In this document: positions 18,659 through 26,724 of the stretch, one piece after another
Numbering within the stretch: the first letter of the stretch is position 1
Layout: each line of letters opens with the position of its first letter
Source of the DNA: Patescibacteria group bacterium
GTDB lineage: Bacteria; Patescibacteriota; Patescibacteriia; SCPX01
NCBI GenBank assembly: GCA_004298615.1
Contig: SCPX01000050.1
Span: 1 to 36,171, forward strand
Direction of reading: 5' to 3'
DNA: 36,171 nucleotides
The notes under the pieces: generated by a model
Databases searched by the model: none
What the model was told of the DNA's origin: nothing
The model's input: the letters and a program-made list of their open reading frames with translations, nothing else
Made by a program: the position numbers and the translations under genes

Positions 18659-20065
18659 TTATCGCCAATTTATATCAATGCTGGAAACTCCGGCTTCAAT
18701 ATTGAAATAAACTTTATGATCGGTTGACGAAAAATTATCCGATTCATAAGAACTCTGGTTTATTTGCCGGAAATCAGTGAAGTTTTTTGAAGTAAGGGCG
18801 GAGGCGGAGGAAACTTTCGCTCCAATTTCTTTCGGCAGAGTGATGCGGATGGTGCTGGCGCCGGCGCTGATGGAATAATTCGCGCTTGCCGCTTTGCTTC
18901 CGACGATCAGATCAAGCGATGAAGCGCCGGTATTGATACTTACATCTTCGGCCGCAATGGTTGACAAATCAATATCCATTTTTGATGCGCCCGAATCAAC
19001 TGTCAGGGCAAGCGGCGTCTCATTGGAAAGATTGATGTTCAAATCATTGGTAAGTCGTCCGCCGAAAAATCGCGCGCCATTCGCTGTTTCAATTATGGTA
19101 TCGCTCTTGCCGTTTCTCACTTCGTTTTCTGTTTCCAGGCTGGTGATATTTGATTTGAGATTGCCGGAAACCAGATCGTTTGACCCGCCGCTCACATTGA
19201 GATTGGCCGCTCCAGTTTTGATATGGACATTGGAAAGCGTAACAGCCGAATCTTTTCCGACTTGAAAATCATACTGTTTTATTTCCCGCGAATCAAATTG
19301 CCAGAAAAAAGAAATTAAAATTAAGATTAAAACAACAAGTATTATTAATCCGGAAATCAATCTTCCGAATGCCGAGCCGCGCGAGAGGAGGGAGAGTCCG
19401 GCCAAGATGATGAGGACGGGCCAAAATTGGAATATTTGCCAAAAATCAAAATTTACGGCAATGCCGAAATTTTGCGCCAGCAATCCGATGCCGAAAAAAA
19501 GCAGAATAATTCCGATAGTCAGGCGAAAGAATCCGATTCTCGGATAGTAGCGATTGATTTCTTTGGCTTGCTCTGTGGGCGGTTCGGGAGATTGAACAGA
19601 CGGCTGATTATTTTTCTTGCGAGTCAAAATCGCGATTCCGGCAATAATAATCACCAATGCCCAAAAAAGACCGCCGTTGAAAAAATAAGACGGAAAAATC
19701 TGGTTTAGAAAAAGCATTACGCCGAGAATTATGATCGCGGCGCCGATCCAGTTTGAAGCGGTCCATCTGAATCCTTGCGCTCTTAATTCCGAAACCAGCT
19801 CATCAGCCCGTTCTTTTATATCAATTCGTTCCGGATTCTCCGCGCTGTAAGCGCCATTGGGCGAGAGAGGGATAAGAAACGCCAGTATAAGATACAGCAA
19901 AATACCGGATCCGCCGGCCAGCGTCAGTGCTATGAAAATAATGCGGATTATGAAAGGATCAATCTCGAAATATTCTCCCAATCCGCCACAAACCCCGAAT
20001 ATTACGCGGCTTTTTCTTGAGCGGTATAAATGCTTAGGGTTAGGCGATTTTTGCTCTTGTTCCAT
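18659..20065 (-). CDS. PspC-domain membrane protein with C-terminal toastrack/LiaF-like beta domain
   Basis: LYRSRKSRVIFGVCGGLGEYFEIDPFIIRIIFI; several TM; repetitive beta C-terminus. Confidence 0.88.
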   Translation of the reverse strand: MEQEQKSPNPKHLYRSRKSRVIFGVCGGLGEYFEIDPFIIRIIFIALTLAGGSGILLYLILAFLIPLSPNGAYSAENPERIDIKERADELVSELRAQGFRWTASNWIGAAIIILGVMLFLNQIFPSYFFNGGLFWALVIIIAGIAILTRKKNNQPSVQSPEPPTEQAKEINRYYPRIGFFRLTIGIILLFFGIGLLAQNFGIAVNFDFWQIFQFWPVLIILAGLSLLSRGSAFGRLISGLIILVVLILILISFFWQFDSREIKQYDFQVGKDSAVTLSNVHIKTGAANLNVSGGSNDLVSGNLKSNITSLETENEVRNGKSDTIIETANGARFFGGRLTNDLNINLSNETPLALTVDSGASKMDIDLSTIAAEDVSINTGASSLDLIVGSKAASANYSISAGASTIRITLPKEIGAKVSSASALTSKNFTDFRQINQSSYESDNFSSTDHKVYFNIEAGVSSIDINWR

Positions 20066-20121
20066 AGTATTTTCAGATTAATAATAATCTAATTCCACTA
20101 TGGCATATTCGGGTATTTTCT

Positions 20122-20700
20122 TCAATAGGCCGGTCTGGCGTGTTTTGCCGCGTTGCTTACGATATCGCGGATGCGGCGCAGGCGCGTTTCTTTGTGTTTG
20201 GCGGTTAGAACCCAGCGCACGGCTGTTAGGCGAAACGACGGCGGATAGTTTGTAAAATGTTCCAACGCTTTTGGTTTAACGGAGAACGCTTTTCGCAAGT
20301 CAGGCGGCACGACAATGCGTTTTGATTTTTTTCGCGCCGCGGCAGCCACAGTCGGAGCGGTTTGCGCTTTTAGATCGGCTTGTTTGAAAAGCGATAATCC
20401 ATCTTTGGTCATTTTCCTTTCGCGGATCATTTTTCTGACTCGTTTAATATTTGACGGCGCCCAAATACTTCCCGGCCGGCGGGGAGAAAATCTGATCATA
20501 TGCCGCGCGCTGTCAATGCGCCTAAGTTGCCCGTCGATCCACCCAAAACAAAGCGCTTCCTCAACGGCGTCAGGATACGCAAGCGATTTTTTGTTTAAAT
20601 GTTTTTTGTAAAATATCAGCCAAATTTCTTTTTCGGTTTTATGGTGTTTGCGAAGCCATACCCGCCATTCATTTCTGTTTTTAAATATCTTCGATATCAT
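20122..20700 (-). CDS. YdeI/OmpD-associated family protein
   Basis: WRVWLRKHHKTEKEIWLIFYKK...EALCFGWIDGQLRRID...RFSPRRPGSIWAPSN. Confidence 0.85.
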   Translation of the reverse strand: MISKIFKNRNEWRVWLRKHHKTEKEIWLIFYKKHLNKKSLAYPDAVEEALCFGWIDGQLRRIDSARHMIRFSPRRPGSIWAPSNIKRVRKMIRERKMTKDGLSLFKQADLKAQTAPTVAAAARKKSKRIVVPPDLRKAFSVKPKALEHFTNYPPSFRLTAVRWVLTAKHKETRLRRIRDIVSNAAKHARPAY

Positions 20701-20725
20701 AAAACTACTTTGATTACAGCGGCTT

Positions 20726-21004
20726 TTATTTTTTCTCAATTTTTTTATACGCGATGTAGGAATAAACGACGGTTATAATTGACGCGGCGGCAATCGGAAT
20801 AATGATAGCGAATATGGCGATTTCGTTTCCGAAAGCGGGAATCAAAAATATGCCCCAAAATTTTCCCATATAGCCGTCCACCTCGCCGGCGGCATTCCAA
20901 TGCGACGCGATCCGGTCCGGCAGCTGCGGATACAAAACAATCCCAACCGCCAAACAAATGGCGATTAGAACTAAAAGAATCACATTCGCGGTTTTTGTGG
21001 TCAT
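20726..21004 (-). CDS. DUF1648-domain small membrane protein, possibly internally deleted SdpI-like
   Basis: LPDRIASHWNAAGEVDGYMGKFWGIFLIP matches the DUF1648 signature. Confidence 0.75.
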   Translation of the reverse strand: MTTKTANVILLVLIAICLAVGIVLYPQLPDRIASHWNAAGEVDGYMGKFWGIFLIPAFGNEIAIFAIIIPIAAASIITVVYSYIAYKKIEKK

Positions 21005-21049
21005 ATTGATTATAGCATTAAAAAACCGATTCAGGTTTTTCTTTGGCGG

Positions 21050-21502
21050 CTAATCTTTCAGCAAATTCTGCAAATCTACCAACTGTTCCTTTAAATTTGA
21101 ATTACAAATCTTTGCTGTAATTGGGAAATTATTTTCAACATGACTTTTATTAGTGTGCGCAACGAAATTATGTCTTTGCTCAATGATATATTTTATAATT
21201 TCTTCTGACTTTATCTTTTGATAACCTTGATGAGTTGAAAATAATTTTTCAAACGAAACAACCTCATCATTTCCGCCATTTGCTCTATATTCTGTTCTAT
21301 CAAATAATCCTCCGACCCGAATGATTAAGTAATCTTGAATCATTCTGTTCAGCGCTCCTAAATGATTTACGTCGGCATTGGAGCCGAGGCTCATCCCTGC
21401 AACAAGTTCCTTATTGACTTTACATAATTCGTCGTAGGCAAAGATACAATTTTCGAGAATATAGTTTAGTATAGCTTTTGAAGTCCGAATATCATCGTCC
21501 AT
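21050..21502 (-). CDS. HEPN-like (AbiU2-like) protein
   Basis: All-alpha appearance; RHNFVAH fits a HEPN R-x(4-6)-H motif. Confidence 0.5.
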   Translation of the reverse strand: MDDDIRTSKAILNYILENCIFAYDELCKVNKELVAGMSLGSNADVNHLGALNRMIQDYLIIRVGGLFDRTEYRANGGNDEVVSFEKLFSTHQGYQKIKSEEIIKYIIEQRHNFVAHTNKSHVENNFPITAKICNSNLKEQLVDLQNLLKD

Positions 21503-21515
21503 ACAGTTTGGTTTT

Positions 21516-21962
21516 TTATAGAGAGAAAAATTTCTCTCCCGATAAAACGTAGAAGAAAATTCTTGATATTAAATAGAAAATAATAGCTACAACAACAAAA
21601 GAAAGAACATAGAAACCTATTTTTTCTAAAATGCTGTACTTCTGTGTATATTTTACAAGATTTACAATTTGATCAAAAGTAAGCCCACGATCTTTCATTG
21701 ATTGGAATTGCTCCTGTGTTAATACTTTGTTATTGCCAAATAATTTTTGCCCCACTGCTTCGTTTGAAAGATCGCTATATTCGGGAAATTTTTCTTTTAT
21801 GACACTGCCCGCATGTTCAAAGCTCGTTGGGTCTACCATTTTTTCGTTCGTATAAGTGTAGGTCAAGAAAAAACCAAACGCTTGAACAAGCAAAAACACG
21901 CCAACAAAAATTACCTTGATTGCTCTATACCAAACTTTATTTTGCATGACTTCTCTATTCAT
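21516..21962 (-). CDS. Two-TM membrane protein, unknown function
   Basis: ORF with hydrophobic N- and C-terminal segments. Confidence 0.6.
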   Translation of the reverse strand: MNREVMQNKVWYRAIKVIFVGVFLLVQAFGFFLTYTYTNEKMVDPTSFEHAGSVIKEKFPEYSDLSNEAVGQKLFGNNKVLTQEQFQSMKDRGLTFDQIVNLVKYTQKYSILEKIGFYVLSFVVVAIIFYLISRIFFYVLSGEKFFSL

Positions 21963-21978
21963 AGTTTTGGTAATTTTT

Positions 21979-22065
21979 TTATTTTAATAAATCTTCCGTT
22001 GGAACACCTAGTGCTTTTGTAATATTCACGACTGTCTGCACGCTTGGTTTAATAACTTCGTTTCC
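21979..22065 (-). pseudogene. C-terminal remnant of an XRE-family HTH regulator (GNEVIKPSVQTVVNITKALGVPTEDLLK*)
   Basis: Typical HTH_3 C-terminal half; N-terminal half absent, replaced by GC-rich hairpins. Confidence 0.65.
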
Positions 22066-22066
22066 T

Positions 22067-22130
22067 AACTGGCGGAAGCGGGAGGATTCGACCGCCAGTT
22101 CAGCGGGCGGTCGCCGAGAGTGGCGACCGA
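22067..22130 (-). repeat. Two-hairpin GC-rich element containing a tRNA-3'-end-like sequence TCGAATCCTCCCGCTTCCGCCA
   Basis: AACTGGCGG/CCGCCAGTT and CGGTCGCC/GGCGACCG perfect stems. Confidence 0.6.
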
Positions 22131-22160
22131 ACCAAAACAACAAAGGGGAATTGTTAATTT

Positions 22161-22247
22161 CGGAGGAGGTGAGATTCGAACTCACGAGGGGATTGCTCCC
22201 CTACGGCTTTTCGAGAACCGCGCATTCGTCCACTCTGCCACTCCTCC
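22161..22247 (-). tRNA. tRNA-Ser, anticodon CGA
   Basis: GGAGGAG...CTCCTCC acceptor stem, CGGTT-CTCGAAA-AGCCG anticodon arm, long variable arm, GTGAG-TTCGAAT-CTCAC T arm. Confidence 0.93.
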
Positions 22248-22299
22248 AATGATTTTATCCTACTCTTTTTTAAGATAAATTTCAAGTTGAATTTTGAAT

Positions 22300-22333
22300 A
22301 AAAAAACCAGCCGTTGATGCGATCGCGGGCTGG
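22300..22333 (-). terminator. Terminator of the lipoprotein gene (copy 1 of CCAGCCGTTGATGCGATCGCGGGCTGG)
   Basis: CCAGCC/GGCTGG stem, A run on its left on the plus strand. Confidence 0.75.
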
Positions 22334-22381
22334 TAGAGAGTGGCGGATTTCAGAGTGATGTCAGAAATTATGTTTTAAAAT

Positions 22382-22966
22382 TTAAAACCGTCCCCAATGG
22401 GCTCGTGTGCTTCCCGGTCCGGTAAGAATAGAATATCCGTTTGCTTCAGCCCATTGTTTTCCCCCATCATAAAGTTTTGACGATCCAGAATTAAGATAAT
22501 CCTCAGCCATTTGTTTGTCGCCATGACTCATAAGTGCGTTAACTAATTTTTCTTCCGATCCAGGAATACCGAGCTTTATTCCGAGAAATAAGATTTGCAA
22601 TCTATGTTCGGCTTGGAGAACATTTCTTACCAACGCTTCAACGGCGATATCGTCTTTTCCTTTTTCAATAACATTATAGACTGTTCGCGCCCTACTTTTA
22701 TCAATCCAATTAGCATTTTCATCAAGCAGAAAGGCGCCAGTCATTACAAGCGCGTCTAAAACCTCATGACGTTCAGCGAACGAACTCCCGCGATTTATTA
22801 GTTTGGAAATGTCAGACAAAGCGTCCTCTGGCAGATGTTTTGTGTCTTGATTGAGAGCGATTTGGATTCTTTTCCAAATCTGTTCATCCGTTTCTTTGCT
22901 GAATAGATCGCATCCGTAAAGCGTGGAAGCAAAAACCATAATTAATACCAAAATTTTTGCTTTCAT
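22382..22966 (-). CDS. Small lipoprotein, unknown function
   Basis: MKAKILVLIMVFASTLYGC lipobox-like signal peptide. Confidence 0.75.
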   Translation of the reverse strand: MKAKILVLIMVFASTLYGCDLFSKETDEQIWKRIQIALNQDTKHLPEDALSDISKLINRGSSFAERHEVLDALVMTGAFLLDENANWIDKSRARTVYNVIEKGKDDIAVEALVRNVLQAEHRLQILFLGIKLGIPGSEEKLVNALMSHGDKQMAEDYLNSGSSKLYDGGKQWAEANGYSILTGPGSTRAHWGRF

Positions 22967-22981
22967 TAAAGTTGTTCCATT

Positions 22982-23165
22982 GTACACAGCACACCCCCTT
23001 TGTTGTTTTGCGATAATTCGCTTTCATTTCCCCCATTGCTTTATTTACTTATCCATAAGCACCTCCTTTGTTGAAAATGTTGTTAAATTGTAAAGAGCTT
23101 TGATTCTTCATTTTAGTATAAGCACAGAAAAAGTCAACCCAAAATGATAGTCAATAAAAAAGACC
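22982..23165 (-). repeat. Duplicated promoter/leader region, copy 1
   Basis: Near-identical to 26022-26199 (strongest over 23050-23165). Confidence 0.8.
23110..23137 (-). promoter_or_regulatory. Putative promoter TTGACT-N16-TAAAAT
   Basis: Conserved in both copies of the leader. Confidence 0.5.
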
Positions 23166-23190
23166 AGCCGTTGATGCGATCGCGGGCTGG
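23156..23190 (-). terminator. Terminator, identical 27-bp stem-loop copy 2
   Basis: Exact copy of the stem-loop at 22307-22333. Confidence 0.75.
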
Positions 23191-23213
23191 TATAAAGAGC
23201 AAATACTGTTCGA

Positions 23214-26021
23214 TCACGGTATTATAACTGGACATGAAGTGCCCCGGACAATACTCACTTTTGCTACCGCATTTTCATCTAATGTCGCCGGTAAAGCGGA
23301 TTGGCCACTCATTAACGGGGGAGTATATCCCTCAGGAACAAGAAATGCAGTAATTGTATTCGCTTGTTGGTCATAACCGCCAGTGGTGATATCTGTTACG
23401 AATGTTCCGTCATACCCGATGCTCGTAAGTGGTTTTGTCCAATAAGGTTTTGTCCACCATCCTGACCCGACTCTTATATAGACTACTACTCGGTACTCGA
23501 ATGGATTTATGTGCAACACCTGGCCAACTAGATTTTTATAAGTGTTGTAGCACGGAACGAAAGTATACGCTATGGACGGTATTCCAGGACCACCGATGAT
23601 TTCTTCAGAGTCCCAGTTATTCTCCATTATTGCTCCGGCGAATACTTCATGCATGCCTGGTTTCAGCACCCCGTCTTCTTCCCACAGCCCCCAGCAGGCG
23701 CCTTGCGGACCTTCTGGTGCGGCTTTCCACAATTCGTCAAACGCTTCAAAATAAAATACCATTGGATTATCCGTGTTTGCGATCGACCATGATACTATGT
23801 TTTTGAAATGGAAAGCAGAATTTTCCGGAGAAGGAATCGCCGTGCCGATAGTATTCCCGCAACTCGGCCAACCGGTTTCTGAAACAACCACTTGTTTGCC
23901 ACTGGCCAATTTGACCGTATGCCGATAATAGGCATGAAGCGCTTTAGCAGCCACATTCAGATTGATGCCTTCCCAGTAGGGATAGAAATTGGCAAAAACA
24001 ATATCAACAGCCTCCATAACAACAGGATGATCCCAAAGCACACTATGGATATCTGCAGTTGTTACTGGAATTTCTGCAGGGATTGCAGATTTTACCCGGC
24101 TAATGTAGCTGAGAAGTTGTGCCTCGGTCAGATCGTTTCGTAAGAGAACTTCGCTTCCCACAACAACAATCTCTGGCTTACAGGTATTTGCAATATTTAT
24201 AATGTTGGTAATTTCCCCTTCATTGGCAGTAAGATTTTTTCCCAGCCACGCGCTTGCCACAACTTTGAATCCCATTTCATGCGCGATCTGGCATCCTTTA
24301 TCCAGCCCATCAGCGGTTCCGAAAAATCTTACCCAATTAGTATATAGCTTGACGATTGCAAGCCGATCTCGCATTTGCTGCTCACTAATCAAAGAGCGGC
24401 GATTCGGGTCCTGGCCATTAAGGTATGGGCTGAAGTTTAGAGGGACTTGAGTCTTGACATCGGGCATATAGTTGGCCGTTACTGTTGTGTCTCCGGTAAT
24501 AGTGACCATGCATGGACCAGTTCCGCTGCACGCATCCGACCACCCGTCAAATATAAAGTAAGGATTAACGCTCGTTGACTCAAGATTCACTTCAGTTCCA
24601 TAATTATAAGCCTCTGAACAATCAGGCCAACAGCTGATACCGCTCGGCATTGATGCGATAACTCCCGCGCCCGGCCGCGTGTTCAGAGTAAGGGTGAATG
24701 ACTGCAGCGTAAATGTCGCCGTTACAGTTTTGGCTGTCGCCATCGTCACTTTGCAGGTTATGGCCGTACCCGTGCAGCCTCCGCTCCAATTTGTGAAGTT
24801 TGAGCCGGTGGCAGGAGTAGCGGTAAGCGTAATGGCTGTATTGTAGTCATATTCTTCCGTGCAATCCGAACCGCAGTCTATGCCTGTTGGCAGGGATGAT
24901 ACCAAACCAGATCCATTCCCGGCTTTTACAACTGTAAGAGCATATTTGTTGAGCGTGAAGGTTGCGTTTATGCTTAGCACTTCTATCATAGTGACAGCGC
25001 ATTGACCTGTTCCGGTGCATGGACCTGACCAACCAGTAAAAGATGATCCGGTTGAAGCCGTTGCTGTGAGAGTTATTTTACTATTATAGTCGAAATCCGC
25101 GGAACATGTCGCTCCGCAATTAATGCCGCCCGGGACAGAAATAATCGCGCCGACTCCGGTACCGCTTTTACTCACGGTGAGTTTGAGTTTTTCAAGGGCA
25201 AATGTTGCCGTGACATTTTTAATTGCATTAACACTCACCGTACATGTTAACCCGCTTCCTGCGCATGCTCCGCTCCAGCCGGTAAGTACTGAAAAAGCAT
25301 TAGGAGCGGCGGTAAGCGTAACGGATGTGTTAAATAAATATCCCTCTGAACAATCTGTTCCGCAATTGATACCCGGTAAATCAGAGGAAATGACTCCTGA
25401 CCCATTACCCGTTTTTACAATCGATAAGACATATGATTGCAGACCAAATGTCGCAGCGATGTTTTTTTCATCATACATGGAAAACGAGCATGATGTCTTA
25501 ATTCCGGAACATAATTCCGTCCAACCATCGAAGTATGATCCTGTGGTGGGAACAGCATCGAGCGTTACATATTCCCCGTAATTTATATCGGCGGTACAAG
25601 ACGAACCGTTGCAACCGAGATAACCCGATGATGAATGCAAAGCGAAGGAACCGCTTCCAGAACCGTTTTTTGTGATCGTAAGTTTTCTAGTTTGCAGCTC
25701 AAAATTCGCTGTCACTTTTTGCGCTTCATTCATTTTTACGGAACATGTCGGAGTTGCTCCACTACAAGCGCCAGACCAACTGGTGAAATCCGACCCGCTA
25801 TAAGGGTCTGCCGTGAGAATTACCGTAATATCTTCTTCGTAGTCATAATTACAGACATTTCCACACGAGATTCCCGTAGGTTTTGCAGTAATGTTGCCAA
25901 TCCCATTCCCTGTTTTAGAAACGGTCAGTGTAAAATGTTTTTTATCTGGCTGTCTGCACGAAACAAGAGAACACAGCACAACTAAAGTCATTATTATGAT
26001 ATTGCAAGTTGTTCTAAACAT
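23214..26021 (-). CDS. Lipoprotein with six InlB-like/List_Bact-type repeats and a C-terminal GH17-like glycoside hydrolase domain
   Basis: MFRTTCNIIIMTLVVLCSLVSC lipobox; six ~80-aa repeats (L.V.K.G.G.G.I......I.CG..C...Y.....V.LTA.P..GS.F..W.G.C.G....C.V.M.....V.A.F); VGSEVLLRNDL and VVVSETGWPSCG resemble the GH17 catalytic motifs. Confidence 0.8.
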   Translation of the reverse strand: MFRTTCNIIIMTLVVLCSLVSCRQPDKKHFTLTVSKTGNGIGNITAKPTGISCGNVCNYDYEEDITVILTADPYSGSDFTSWSGACSGATPTCSVKMNEAQKVTANFELQTRKLTITKNGSGSGSFALHSSSGYLGCNGSSCTADINYGEYVTLDAVPTTGSYFDGWTELCSGIKTSCSFSMYDEKNIAATFGLQSYVLSIVKTGNGSGVISSDLPGINCGTDCSEGYLFNTSVTLTAAPNAFSVLTGWSGACAGSGLTCTVSVNAIKNVTATFALEKLKLTVSKSGTGVGAIISVPGGINCGATCSADFDYNSKITLTATASTGSSFTGWSGPCTGTGQCAVTMIEVLSINATFTLNKYALTVVKAGNGSGLVSSLPTGIDCGSDCTEEYDYNTAITLTATPATGSNFTNWSGGCTGTAITCKVTMATAKTVTATFTLQSFTLTLNTRPGAGVIASMPSGISCWPDCSEAYNYGTEVNLESTSVNPYFIFDGWSDACSGTGPCMVTITGDTTVTANYMPDVKTQVPLNFSPYLNGQDPNRRSLISEQQMRDRLAIVKLYTNWVRFFGTADGLDKGCQIAHEMGFKVVASAWLGKNLTANEGEITNIINIANTCKPEIVVVGSEVLLRNDLTEAQLLSYISRVKSAIPAEIPVTTADIHSVLWDHPVVMEAVDIVFANFYPYWEGINLNVAAKALHAYYRHTVKLASGKQVVVSETGWPSCGNTIGTAIPSPENSAFHFKNIVSWSIANTDNPMVFYFEAFDELWKAAPEGPQGACWGLWEEDGVLKPGMHEVFAGAIMENNWDSEEIIGGPGIPSIAYTFVPCYNTYKNLVGQVLHINPFEYRVVVYIRVGSGWWTKPYWTKPLTSIGYDGTFVTDITTGGYDQQANTITAFLVPEGYTPPLMSGQSALPATLDENAVAKVSIVRGTSCPVIIP
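24463..25934 (-). repeat. Six tandem ~80-aa protein repeats within the GH17-like lipoprotein
   Basis: Aligned in translation; most units carry four Cys. Confidence 0.85.
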
Positions 26022-26199
26022 GGCCCACCTCCTTTGTTGATTTGCATAGTTTTCTTTCACTACTTCATTGCCTTACCTACATATCCATAAGCCACCTCCT
26101 TTGTTGAAAATGTTGTTAAATTGTAAAGAACTTTGATTTTTCATTTTAGTATAAGCAAGACAAAAAGTCAACCATAATGATGGTCAATAAAAAAAGACC
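26022..26199 (-). repeat. Duplicated promoter/leader region, copy 2
   Basis: Near-identical to 22982-23165. Confidence 0.8.
26143..26171 (-). promoter_or_regulatory. Putative promoter TTGACT-N17-TAAAAT
   Basis: Conserved with copy 1. Confidence 0.5.
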
Positions 26200-26222
26200 C
26201 TCTGCGGCTATTGCAGAGGGTC
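26190..26222 (-). terminator. Terminator of 26249..26500
   Basis: GACCCTCTGC/GCAGAGGGTC perfect 10-bp stem, poly-T on the minus strand. Confidence 0.85.
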
Positions 26223-26248
26223 AATGGTGATGACTTATGCGCGTCATC

Positions 26249-26500
26249 TTATTTCTTTAATGCCTTTAGGGCTAATTTGCAAACTTGCTCGGGAGTCATT
26301 CTTCTATGAAATTCTGAAAAGAATTCATCTTTCGTAATAGAACTGAAATAATTGGTTATCGCCTCAATTCCAGTCTGACTGCCCGAAAAATCCGGGAGAT
26401 GGTTGATTTGAACGCCGAAATTATTAAACCATTTTTCATTTTCAGTGTTATACCACCATCCCATCGCCAAAGCGATTTTTTCATTCAACTCATTATTCAT
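26249..26500 (-). CDS. Small protein resembling the phage ABA-sandwich (BC1872-like) domain
   Basis: MNNELNEKIALAMGWWYN...W...LPDFS...CKLALKALKK pattern. Confidence 0.5.
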   Translation of the reverse strand: MNNELNEKIALAMGWWYNTENEKWFNNFGVQINHLPDFSGSQTGIEAITNYFSSITKDEFFSEFHRRMTPEQVCKLALKALKK

Positions 26501-26660
26501 GGCTTACCCCCTCCTTTCTATCTCAAGGCAAACTCTCAATCATTTTCAGTTTGCGCGTTAAGATCCCTGATGAAATTCTATGATGAACGCAAAGGACAAA
26601 TTAATATTGAAACCATATTATCATTGGGATTCTTGATTGTCAATAAGCCCAGGCCAAAAT

Positions 26661-26692
26661 AACGAACCCCGCCTATGGCGGGGTTCGTTTAA
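26661..26692. terminator. Bidirectional terminator-like hairpin
   Basis: AACGAACCCCGCC-TAT-GGCGGGGTTCGTT. Confidence 0.85.
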
Positions 26693-26724
26693 TAATTAGA
26701 GATAAGAGATCAGGGATTGCGCGA

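Noticed and set aside
24463-25934. Repeats in the GH17-like gene considered as a DNA-level repeat or CRISPR
   Set aside because: Similarity is at protein level (~80-aa domains) with diverged DNA
26249-26500. ABA-sandwich-like protein taken as a sign of a prophage
   Set aside because: No capsid, terminase, portal, integrase or other phage genes in the window
26399-26662. 87-aa plus-strand ORF
   Set aside because: Antisense to the better supported 26249..26500 gene and its leader; no SD or domain
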